DNA from: STC-113 sp964618565 | Lineage (GTDB): Bacteria; Patescibacteriota; Gracilibacteria; BD1-5; UBA2023 | NCBI GenBank assembly: GCA_964618565.1 | Contig: CAZUBA010000049.1 | Span: forward strand, 1-8,096 | Direction: 5' to 3' | DNA: 8,096 nt | In this document: positions 1 through 7,100 of the stretch, piece by piece | Position numbering within the stretch: the first letter of the stretch is position 1 | Layout: every line of letters begins with the position of its first letter | Notes under the pieces: model-generated | What the model was told of the DNA's origin: nothing | Seen by the model: only the letters and a program-made list of their open reading frames with translations | Databases searched by the model: none | Made by a program: the position numbers and the translations under genes

Positions 1-106
1 AAATACTTCTTATATAATAATAAACAACCTAACTTTATTGAGCATTTAATGCTTCAATTAAAGCAAAAATTACATTAAGTTTTTTATTATTCTGATTTAT
101 ACATTT

Positions 107-1327
107 ATGAAAACACCTCAAAGTTGAGTTGATTTATTGGAATCAACAGTTTCTAATATAATCCCGAATGATTGATTGCGTAAGAAACTAGAGTTGGCAC
201 ATTTACAGAACAGACCGTTAGTCGTCAAGCTTTGATTTGATCCTACTGCGCCCGATCTTCATCTTTGACACGCTGTTGTACTGAAAAAACTCAGGCAATT
301 CCAAGATATGGGACACAAGATAGTTGTTATCATCTGAGATTTTACTGCTCAAATTTGAGATCCTACATGAAAAAATAAATCACGTCCGCCTTTATCAAAG
401 GAAAAAGTAGCAGAAAATGCAGAGACTTACCTGAATCAACTTTCAAAGATTCTGGATTTAAGCAAACTTGAAGTGAAATTCAATTCTAAATGGTTTGATA
501 ATATGCATCTTACTGATATGATCAAGCTCATGTCACAGCATACTTTGGCGCAAATACTTGAAAGAAAAGATTTCCATAACAGATATAACAATTGAATACC
601 TATAGCTTTACATGAATTAGTGTACCCATTATTGCAATGACATGATTCTGTGGTCATTGAATCAGATGTTGAGCTCTGAGGTAATGATCAATTGCTTAAT
701 TGTCTTGTTTGAGCTTATATGCAAGAAGTGAAATGAAAAGTCGCTCAAATAATCATGACAATGCCACTTTTGGTTTGAACTGACTGAAAAGAAAAAATGA
801 GCAAGTCTCTCGGTAATTATATCTGACTGACTGAACATCCGAACGAAATTTTCTGAAAAATAATGTCAATACCTGATTATGCGCTTAATGATTATATAAA
901 TCTTGCTACTGATTTTGATGACGCAGAGAAAGAAGAGATTTTGAAAGCCTTGATTTCAGGCAAGAATCCTATGGAAGTCAAAAAAACAGTCGCTTATAAT
1001 GTAGTAAAACAATATCATTCAGAAAGTCAGGCAATCGAGGCTGAAGCATTTTTTTATAAGCAAGTGCAAGATAAAGCGCTTGACTCAAAAGAATTTATTG
1101 ATATTGACTTTAGCAGTCTTAATCTGCCTAAGGAGAATCTTGCTTTAGTGGATTTATGTTCGTCAATAATTAAAGACAAGAGCAAATCTGCAATCAAGAA
1201 ACTTATCGAAGCATGAGCAGTAAGCCTAGATTGAGCCAAAATTACTGATATTTACAATATAGTCAGAGATTTAGATTGATTGAAACTGAAGATCTGAAAA
1301 AGATGATTTTATAAAATCAAACTTTAA
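107..1327 (+). CDS. tyrS: Tyrosyl-tRNA synthetase (TyrS1, TyrZ-like type), UGA=Gly
   Basis: Cytoplasmic class I aminoacyl-tRNA synthetase that activates tyrosine with ATP and charges tRNA-Tyr; 406 aa, normal for the family. It reads through only if TGA is glycine. Visible motifs are GFDPTAPDLHLGH (HIGH signature at residues 52-55), IGDPTGK with Asp85, YPLLQGHD (Tyr173, Gln177, Asp180), DVELGGNDQ and KMSKSLGNYIG (230-234). The last ~65 residues form an S4-like RNA-binding domain ending GKRGFYKIKL. The tyrosine-binding Asp, Tyr, Gln and Asp are all present, so this looks like the working housekeeping enzyme; the usual Tyr of QGYD is His179. ATG 107 is chosen because an in-frame TAA lies at 59-61 and the N-terminus is of normal length; there is no clear SD. 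It leads a tight run of genes, with the decarboxylase starting 6 bp after its TAA. Confidence 0.95.
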
Positions 1328-1333
1328 ACTTTT

Positions 1334-3022
1334 ATGCCTAAGGGAGATAAAAATATTGAAGCAAAATATGAGAAGATCTTAAAGTGAATGCTGGATAAAT
1401 ATTTTTTATCTTCAGATGGAAGCAATTCGGAAAGCCTGATTTGAATGATTGATTTTGCCCTTAATTGAATATTGAGCAAGCATTGAGATTGACCAATGTT
1501 CAATAATTGATCTCTGAGACAGGATAAAACTCAGATTGCATCTTATTCAAAAATACCGGATTCACTTGAATTGGAGCCGAATAAAATATTATCAACAATT
1601 CCTGATCACATGTGATGATCGGTAAAAGCTTTTCATCCTTACATGGTAAAAAATGTAATACCGTTACCGAATTTCATCTACCTTGCCACGAATCTGGCAG
1701 TTTCATTATATATGCCAAATGCCGTTACATGAGAGGATTCAGGCGATATACTGAATTCAGAGCTTTTTTGTGCAAATTTCTTATCTGACATATCTTGATA
1801 TGATAAGAATAAATCAGCTTGAGTATTTACATTCTGATGAACCGGAACAAATCTTTACGCAATAAAAATAGGATTAAGCAAAGCTTTTCCTAACCATCAT
1901 TTAACTTGAGTCAGAGAGGATTGAGTGGTTATTGGATCAAGACCTTCTCATTATTGCCATAGGACCAGCGTTGATTGGCTTGGATTATGACAGAATAATT
2001 ATGTGCAAGTAGAATCAAATATCAATCAGACCACAAATTTGGAAGAACTTAAATTGAAGTGCAGGGAAGTCTTGGAATCTTGAAAAAAGATCATTTGCAT
2101 AGAGCTTGCAGGATGAACGACTTCAAATATGTGAATCGACGACATCGAATCAATTTATCATTTCAGGAATAAACTCGTAGATGAGTTTAGGCTTGATTAT
2201 TCACCTCATATTCATGTAGATGCAGTCCTAGGCTGGGTGTATTTGTTTTTTCTGGAATATGATTTTGATCTGAATAATTTAGGATTCAGTGTTAATGTGA
2301 TGGACAAATTAAAAAAAATCTGTGATAAATTAAGAATGATTAAGTACGCTGATTCATACTGAGTTGATTTTCATAAAACCTGATATATTCCATACGTATC
2401 GAGTATGATCATGGTGAAAGATGGTCATGACTTCAAGAGATTAAGAAGAGATTGAGACTTGATGACTCCGTTATTCCATGATGACCTTGCTTATAATCCT
2501 TGAACTTTCACACTTGAAACATCGCGTTCGGCCTCAAATATTCTTGCAACCTGGCTAACGCTAAAAACTTTTTGATTTGAATGATTTCAAGCTTTAATCT
2601 GACACACTTTGGAGATTTCAGAGGAAATAAGAGACGAGATTTGATTAAATTCATCAAATTGAATATGTGTTGTAAATAAAGATTCTTTCTGATGCGATGT
2701 GTTTGTAAGATGCTATAATGCCTGAACGGATACGGATAATGTATTTGATGCAGAATTGATAGACTCATCACTGCTTGTAACAAATAATGAATATCTGAAC
2801 AAATTTGCAAAATATTTGATAGAAAATAAAAGCTATATAAGCGACGGGATAGCCATAAGCAAATCTTCTGCCGCAATATATACAGAGACCTGACATCCGA
2901 TGCCGGCAATCAGAATTTACCCATTGAATCCTAATATTACCAAGAAATCTGCTAGAGATATCATTAAAAAATTGATTACGTTTAAAAAAGAATTCGATTT
3001 GGTTTATTCTTGAAACAAATAA
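1334..3022 (+). CDS. Group II PLP-dependent amino-acid decarboxylase, UGA=Gly
   Basis: 562-aa fold-type I PLP enzyme of the group II decarboxylase family (glutamate, tyrosine and aromatic amino-acid decarboxylases), expected to remove the alpha-carboxyl of an amino acid in the cytoplasm. Seen: GVFTFGGTGTN (168-173), a phosphate-binding and substrate segment where most relatives have GGTEAN; SRPSHYCH, the cofactor-stacking His region; HVDA (294-297), whose Asp contacts the PLP pyridine nitrogen; DFHKTGYIPY with the Schiff-base Lys348; and the ETSRSA segment near the C-terminal half. Substrate cannot be read from sequence. It lies 6 bp after TyrS1 and 5 bp before the phosphatase, so co-transcription is likely. 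ATG 1334 has no SD before it. An AAGGGAG lies just inside the gene, so a slightly later non-ATG start cannot be excluded. Ends TAA TAA. Confidence 0.9.
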
Positions 3023-3027
3023 TAAAT

Positions 3028-3744
3028 ATGTGAATATCATGTAAAGTGGAAGATATTGCTTGATATGATACTGTTATCTTGTGCGATTTTGATTGAACAA
3101 TAACTTCAAAAGATGTTTGTGATGAGATAATGAATAGATTTTGAAAGGATAATTGGCATAAGGCGGGTGAACTTTATGATCAACAACAAATATCTCATAA
3201 AGAGCTCAATAGGATTTTCATAGATCATTTAGATGTTTCTCCTCACGACCTGGAGCTTTTTTTAAATGAAAATATAAATATAAGGGAAGGTTTTTTCACT
3301 TTTATTGAAAACTGCAGAAAAAGAAGATGTCTGCCCATTATCATTAGCTGATGATGGGATTTTTACATAAAATCCGTACTCAAAGATATTAATTTATCTT
3401 TTAATGAATCGGTGGAATGAATCGATTTTGATTCCTCTGATATGATTAATGTCTTCAGCAACAGGATATCTTTCAATGAGAATATATGGGATATAGAATA
3501 TGTCCAAGATACCGATAATGATGAAGTAGTTCCAGATAAGGGATTCATATTGTCAGAAATCAGATCAAAATGAATTAAAAAAGTATATGTTATTTGAGAT
3601 AGCACTACAGATTTTTGAGTGGCAGAAAATGCGGATTTTGTATTCTCATGCTGAAAGCTTAGCCATTTCTGTAAAGATAATCAAATCAAACATTATAATT
3701 TCAATAATTTCAATGAGATTGATATTTTTCTTAATAATATATAA
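3028..3744 (+). CDS. MtnX/SerB-like HAD phosphatase, UGA=Gly
   Basis: 238-aa haloacid-dehalogenase superfamily phosphatase of the phosphoserine-phosphatase-like branch. Motif I is CDFDGT (nucleophile Asp20, acid/base Asp22); motif II is the Ser107 of IISGGWDFY; a Lys lies in the segment before motif IV; motif IV is GDSTTD (190-195). The tail, an AENADFVF-type segment followed by a GKL and a short Asn/Phe-rich end, resembles MtnX, which dephosphorylates a ketone intermediate of methionine salvage. No other salvage gene is in the window, so the substrate is unknown; a small phosphorylated metabolite linked to the neighbouring decarboxylase is possible. The start codon ATG is followed at once by TGA, read as Gly. 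The gene begins 5 bp after the decarboxylase stop and has no SD, so coupled translation is likely. Confidence 0.88.
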
Positions 3745-3757
3745 TTTATTATGATTT

Positions 3758-3794
3758 CTAAATTCATTATCTTTTGATTTTTAATGAAATTTAG
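3758..3794 (+). terminator. AT-rich hairpin between HAD gene and tyrS2
   Basis: CTAAATTCATTA (3758-3769) pairs with TAATGAAATTTAG (3782-3794), giving about 12 bp with a one-base bulge and a 12-nt loop. It follows the phosphatase stop by 13 bp and precedes tyrS2. There is no clean T-run after it, so it may be a weak terminator, a processing site or a leader structure for tyrS2 rather than a full stop. Confidence 0.4.
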
Positions 3795-3860
3795 ATAAAG
3801 TTTTATAGTTATTGCTGAGTATTATCAGTAAAAATGCAATTTACTTATTATTTTATATTT

Positions 3861-5141
3861 ATGAATTTAAAGCAAGAATTAGAGCTGAGGTGATTTTTAC
3901 ATCAATATACGCATGAAGAACTTTTTGATTTATATGATAAATGATGAGAGATACTCTATTGGTGAATCGATCCTTCTGCTGACTCATTCCAGTTAGGTAA
4001 CTTCATTTCTCTTTTAAATGCACTGCATTATGTTAAGAAATGAAACCAGCTTTATCTTATCGTATGATGAGCGACTTGAATGATCTGAAACCCTACAGGC
4101 AAATCAGCAGAGAGAAATTTTCTTACAACTGATAAAGTGGAAGAGAATGCGGCAAAAATCCAAAAGCAAATGTACACAGTACTTGAAAATGTATGAAAAA
4201 AGATCTGAACAAAACTAGAATTTAAAGTTATAAATAATTATGACTTCTTTAAAGATATGAATGTTTTGGATTTCATGAGAGAAGTCTGAAAATATATGAC
4301 TGTGAATTGGATGATGAATAAGGATATAGTCAAGAAAAGGATCATTGATCCCGATCAATCGATTTCTTATGCGGAATTCAGTTATATGCTGATAATGTGA
4401 TACGATTTCTTTAAGTTATTTACAGAATATGGAGTCAAATTAGAAGTATGATGAGCAGATGAATGGGATGGAATATTGTCTTGAGTTGAATTAGTCTGAA
4501 AAAAGACATGAAAGACGGTTTATTGAGCAACAAATAAATTAATAACAGATTCGACTTGAAAGAAATTCTGAAAGTCAGAGGGGAACGCAATCTGGCTTGA
4601 TCCGAACAAGAATTCCCCTTACTTCGTTTACCAATATTTGCTGAATATATCTGATGAGGATGTAGATAAATTATTGAAATTGCTTACATTTATGGATTTA
4701 GAAGCAATTGCCGCTATAGTAAATGAACATTCAGTCAAACCAGAATTAAGATTATGACAGAAGGCTCTTGCGAGTTATGTAACAGAAATAATTTTCTGAA
4801 AAGAATTTGCCGTGCAAGCTGAAATGATATCTGAAATGCTTTTTTGAAGTCTAGATAAGCTATGAACATTAAGTTCGCTATCAAAGCAAGATTTAGATGC
4901 ATTAGCTAAGGAAACCGGAAGCATCCCTTATTCTCTAGACATGCAAATAGTCGATGCAATGATTTCTTGCTGATTTGCTTCATCCAAATGAGATGCCAGA
5001 AAACTTATTGAATGAGGTTGAATTTTCTTAAATGAGAAAAAAGTTGAGGATATTTCTCTTACAATCACAGATAACGATTTCCATAACAACGTTTCAATAT
5101 TAAGAAAATGAAAGAAAAATTTTAAATTAATCATTCGTTAA
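3861..5141 (+). CDS. Tyrosyl-tRNA synthetase paralogue with altered amino-acid pocket (TyrS2), UGA=Gly
   Basis: 426-aa protein collinear with E. coli TyrS (424 aa) from the N-terminal helix to the C-terminal S4 domain (about 358-426, ending RKGKKNFKLIIR). About 30 of its 37 glycines are TGA. The ATP loop is KFGKS (235-239). Compared with Geobacillus TyrRS numbering, the phenol-binding residues Tyr34 and Asp176 are kept (here Tyr33, Asp182), as is Tyr169 (Tyr175). Asp78 is Asn77, Gln173 is Met179, Gln195 is Glu201, Thr40 is Ser39, and the HIGH motif is QLGN (His45 to Gln44, His48 to Asn47). Asp78 and Gln173 normally hold the alpha-amino group, so substrate choice is probably changed while ATP chemistry and RNA binding remain possible. 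ATG 3861 matches the family N-terminus; an in-frame ATG at 3834 would add nine residues. Ends 15 bp before a strong terminator. Confidence 0.92.
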
Positions 5142-5156
5142 TTGATAACAAAATAT

Positions 5157-5190
5157 AAAAATCTCCAGTCAAATATGACTGGAGATTTTT
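5157..5190 (+). terminator. Rho-independent terminator after tyrS2
   Basis: Perfect 14-bp stem (5157-5170 with 5177-5190) around the loop AAATAT. The GC-bearing core is CTCCAGTC/GACTGGAG and the stem ends in five T. The flanking A and T tracts make it symmetric, so it could act in both directions. It closes the tyrS1-decarboxylase-phosphatase-tyrS2 block. Confidence 0.9.
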
Positions 5191-5343
5191 ATATTTAAAT
5201 TCTAGAATGGCTGAATCTTTATATTTTTTTGTTCTTATTCATGTAATTGATACGGTATTCAATATTCAAGCAAATTTTTTTACTCAAAAATAGTTGCGTT
5301 TCATTTCGGAAGTCTTAAGGCATTTATAATAGCTTTTTCCTTA

Positions 5344-5371
5344 TTGACTTTACAAAATACTTTTATACTAT
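5344..5371 (+). promoter_or_regulatory. Probable sigma70-type promoter for the histidine-phosphatase gene
   Basis: TTGACT (5344-5349), 16-bp spacer, TACTAT (5366-5371). A TATACT two bases upstream is an alternative -10. The predicted transcript starts near 5378, giving a leader of about 70 nt before ATG 5450. The rest of 5191-5343 is AT-rich and shows no gene. Confidence 0.5.
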
Positions 5372-5381
5372 TTTAGCAAAT

Positions 5382-5435
5382 ATGACTAAATCAATACAAG
5401 GATTTTTTGATAAGCCGGACTTAGAATATATTTAA
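5382..5435 (+). CDS. Possible 17-codon leader ORF
   Basis: ATG at 5382, encoding MTKSIQGFFDKPDLEYI, then TAA. It lies wholly inside the predicted leader of the phosphatase transcript. Its stop is 14 bp before the phosphatase ATG, with AGGA between them, so it could couple translation. It has no SD and no recognised relatives, and an ORF this short can arise by chance. Confidence 0.25.
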   Translation: MTKSIQGFFDKPDLEYI

Positions 5436-5449
5436 CAGGATATAAATTT

Positions 5450-6022
5450 ATGAAATTATATTTTATTAGACACTGAGAAACTATAGCGGGCTTAAAATGA
5501 GTCATTCTTTGATCTTTGCCATGAAAGTTATCAGAAAATTGAATTCATGAAGCAGAATCAATTTGAAAATTTCTATTAAATGAATGATTTGGCATTTCTA
5601 AGATTTATACTAGCAATCTCAAGAGATCAGTTGAGACTTGAAAGATTATTTCCTCTTATTTAAAAGTTCCGCAACATGAACTATTTGATATTAGAGAGAG
5701 GGAATCTGGAATAGCCGAATGAAAAAAAGAGACGGATATCGATTGGGAAAGTTATGAGAAAAAGCCACTTCCATATCGCAAACATCTTTGATGAGAAAGT
5801 TTTTTGGATGTGAGGAAACGTGTAAATAGATTTCTTGATTCTCTTAGAAATAAGGATTCAGATGAATCTATTTTGATAGTTACACACAGTGTTTTTATAC
5901 TCATGATGCTATCATTAGTCATGAAAAAAACAATTAACTGTGCCTTAAAAATAAGGATAAAAAAGTTGATTATTGTTTTAAATACAAAAAATAATTCTAT
6001 CGAATTTATTAGTTATTGATAA
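5450..6022 (+). CDS. Histidine phosphatase (phosphoglycerate-mutase-like), UGA=Gly
   Basis: 190-aa member of the histidine phosphatase superfamily. It starts MKLYFIRHGET, where His8 is the phospho-accepting histidine and the glycine is TGA. Next come the SNLKRSVET segment (the Arg that binds phosphate), a RERESG stretch that supplies the acid residue, and the second catalytic His146 in VTHS. These enzymes remove phosphate from sugars, nucleotides or cofactor precursors; the substrate cannot be told from sequence. The length is normal for small CobC/PhoE-type members. AGGA about 10 bp before ATG 5450 is a modest SD. It has its own promoter and is separated from the tyrS block by a terminator. 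Ends TGA(Gly)-TAA. Confidence 0.88.
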
Positions 6023-6062
6023 TAACCTAAATCAATCTAATATTACTTTTTCATTCTTTTGT

Positions 6063-6141
6063 CTCATCAATACTATAAACTAATTGTAGATGTTTTATTT
6101 GATAATTAGTTAATTTTTGTAGAGTCTAAGCTGGCTCATTT
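6063..6141. repeat. Direct repeat, left copy (79 bp)
   Basis: Matches 6942-7013 with about five mismatches and one 7-bp extra segment (TACTATA) over 72 aligned positions. Both copies run CTCATCAA ... ACTAATTGTAGATG ... GATAATTAGTTAATTTTTG ... GTCTAAGCTGGCTCATTT. On the minus strand each copy begins with the same codons for the end of a small protein. A short hairpin AACTAATT/AATTAGTT lies inside. GTCTCAT (6061-6067) and ATGAGAC (6147-6153) flank this copy as an inverted pair. Confidence 0.85.
6106..6141 (-). pseudogene. Remnant: duplicated C-terminus of the small ORF next to the toxin gene
   Basis: With TGA as Gly the minus strand reads K-GASLDSTKIN-stop (TAA at 6106-6108). This equals the last residues of the ORF at 6978-7100 (KGASLDPTKIN) with one change, Pro to Ser. 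Upstream of residue K the similarity stops and is replaced by the terminator of the 142-codon gene, so no start or body remains. It is best read as a displaced gene end produced by duplication. Confidence 0.6.
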
Positions 6142-6163
6142 AGAAAATGAGACATTGTTACAG

Positions 6164-6198
6164 AATAAGCCCTTCCGAAGAAGGGCTTATTTTTTTTT
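6164..6198. terminator. Bidirectional intrinsic terminator
   Basis: Perfect 12-bp stem: 6164-6175 pairs with 6180-6191. In minus-strand RNA the loop is UUCG closed by C-G, a very stable tetraloop. In plus-strand RNA the stem is followed by eight T (6191-6198). It can therefore end the minus-strand 142-codon gene, whose TGA stop lies 34 bp away, and the plus-strand histidine-phosphatase transcript. Confidence 0.9.
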
Positions 6199-6224
6199 GT
6201 CGAATATCAGACTTCGATATCCGA

Positions 6225-6653
6225 TCATACGGCAGGTGCTGCACTTATGAAGTCGTATCCTATCAGCCTTTCTGCTCTGATGGAACGATCTCTTTTAGTC
6301 ACCGATACCGTGTGGTGGCGCTTTTCGTAGAAGGAGATTATAACTTTCTGACCGAGCGCGACGCTGTTGAAGACGTTCTTGCAGAATTCTTCCGACCCTT
6401 CGACGGTGATTTCTCTTTTACTGTTCTTGAAGGTTATGGAGAACTTCTCGGGGAAGTCACGTTCGACACTTCCGTAGCCATATCCTCCCCCAAGTGTCAA
6501 CACCAGTTTCATTGCCTTTCTGCGACCGGCTTCGGTATAGACCTTGTTTGAGACGATGGCATCCTCGCTTATAGGCTCGGACATATTTGTCTCATACTCA
6601 ATCTTCCTCAGCCCGAGCAACATCTGAAAGCCTTCGACCATCCTCTTGAACAT
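6225..6653 (-). CDS. Unrecognised 142-aa protein written in the standard code
   Basis: I do not recognise this protein. It starts MFKRMVEGFQMLLGLRK and has a central LTLGGGYGYG stretch. A beta-rich C-terminal half follows (segments FSITFKN, REITVEG, QKVIISFYEK), possibly a small barrel. No membrane segment or signal peptide is seen. The start at 6653 is fixed by GGAGGTG six bases upstream, the best SD in the window; an in-frame ATG at 6698 has none. All 11 glycines are GGN and none TGA, and the stop is TGA, directly followed by a terminator. Two sampled 60-bp lines are about 43% and 52% GC against about 33% in a neighbouring gene. If UGA is read as Gly here, translation would run through the terminator hairpin to a TAG at 6126-6128, adding 33 residues. 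It looks transferred from, or assembled in from, a standard-code organism. Confidence 0.75.
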   Translation of the reverse strand: MFKRMVEGFQMLLGLRKIEYETNMSEPISEDAIVSNKVYTEAGRRKAMKLVLTLGGGYGYGSVERDFPEKFSITFKNSKREITVEGSEEFCKNVFNSVALGQKVIISFYEKRHHTVSVTKRDRSIRAERLIGYDFISAAPAV

Positions 6654-6679
6654 TTTGCACCTCCGAATTTTTGTTTTTG

Positions 6680-6744
6680 GCTCTGTTGAGAGCAACATAA
6701 TATTTTTATAACATATATAATATAATAAATATTAGTACTGTCAA
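6680..6744 (-). promoter_or_regulatory. Strong sigma70-type promoter and leader hairpin of the 142-codon gene
   Basis: On the minus strand TTGACA (6744-6739) is a perfect -35. A 16-bp spacer leads to TATTAT (6722-6717), five of six to consensus. The predicted start is near 6710, giving a leader of roughly 57 nt. The leader holds a GC-rich hairpin, GCTCT-CAAC-AGAGC, near 6680-6693, and the SD GGAGGTG at about 6660-6666. Together these form a self-contained expression signal unlike those of the neighbouring genes. Confidence 0.65.
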
Positions 6745-6888
6745 ATTTTTCAAATAGTTTTTTCAATATATTAAACGTTTCATTGTTAATTGATTTGGAC
6801 TTTTTTATAAAAAAATTTCTAATTAGATAGCCAATTTACGTTATAATTAATTCCTTTATGGTACTTATTTACAAGAATTACTGTAAAC
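6745..6888. other. AT-rich intergenic spacer, no gene seen
   Basis: Very AT-rich DNA between the promoter of the 142-codon gene and the terminator of the toxin transcript. It includes a near-palindrome of T and A around 6800-6818. I see no ORF with conserved features, no RNA gene and no array. Confidence 0.5.
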
Positions 6889-6921
6889 TGAAAGAAAAAT
6901 CCCGTATTTTCATACGAGATT
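6889..6921 (-). terminator. Intrinsic terminator of the zeta-toxin transcript
   Basis: In minus-strand RNA, AAUCUCGUAU (6921-6912), loop GAAA and AUACGGGAUU (6907-6898) form a 10-bp stem with one G-U pair, followed by a U-rich tract ending near 6891. Read on the plus strand the G-U becomes a C/A mismatch, so the structure favours minus-strand transcripts. It lies 57 bp after the small ORF stop. Confidence 0.8.
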
Positions 6922-6941
6922 CTTCTATTGTTTTTTATTGG

Positions 6942-7013
6942 CTCATCAAGACTAATTGTAGATGCTTTTTTAGATAATTAGTTAATTTTTGTAGGGTCTA
7001 AGCTGGCTCATTT
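6942..7013. repeat. Direct repeat, right copy (72 bp)
   Basis: Second copy of the repeat at 6063-6141. Here it includes the intact 3' end of the small minus-strand ORF (stop at 6978-6980) and 36 bp beyond it. The two copies are in the same orientation, about 870-880 bp apart, and bracket the 142-codon gene with its promoter and terminator plus the toxin terminator. Confidence 0.85.
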
Positions 7014-7100
7014 TAATACTTTCCTTTGATCTTCAGTACTTTCACGTAAGGCTCTTAAAATATTTTTTTGTGAAAAAACATCTTTTAATGTTACTGTCAT
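6978..7100 (-). CDS. Small ORF coupled to the zeta toxin; possible partner or antitoxin
   Basis: 40 codons from ATG 7100, starting MTVTLKDVFSQKNILRALRE and ending KGASLDPTKIN. The ATG sits inside the end of the toxin gene (ATGACAGTAA, where TAA stops the toxin), a common sign of coupled translation. An earlier in-frame ATG at 7139 would give 53 residues and a 49-bp overlap. One TGA is read as Gly. The sequence is helical-looking and charged, unlike random AT-rich reading frames, and its end is duplicated at 6106-6141. It does not resemble epsilon antitoxin as I know it. Another reading is that it is the true C-terminus of the toxin, split off by an indel in the CCCC run near 7145-7148. Confidence 0.5.

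Noticed and set aside
80..107. A leaderless start for tyrS1, because TATACA lies just before ATG 107
   Set aside because: The box is only 3 bp from the ATG, too close for a transcript starting at the ATG, and such boxes are common in AT-rich DNA.
863..1216. A separate 117-codon ORF
   Set aside because: It is the piece of TyrS1 between two TGA codons; with TGA as Gly it is internal to the synthetase.
2508..3040. Two overlapping minus-strand ORFs of 133 and 90 codons
   Set aside because: They lie antisense to the conserved C-terminal half of the decarboxylase and show no family features.
5804..6019. A separate 71-codon ORF
   Set aside because: It is the C-terminal part of the histidine phosphatase in the same frame.
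6147..6551. A 134-codon plus-strand ORF opposite the 142-codon gene
   Set aside because: It runs through the terminator hairpin and has no SD or promoter, whereas the minus-strand frame has a strong promoter, an SD and a terminator just after its stop.
6063..7013. The two repeats as a CRISPR array, because of Cas12a-like ATTGTAGAT
   Set aside because: There are only two copies, about 870 bp apart. The TCTAC partner of the Cas12a repeat stem is missing, and the repeat carries the end of a coding frame.
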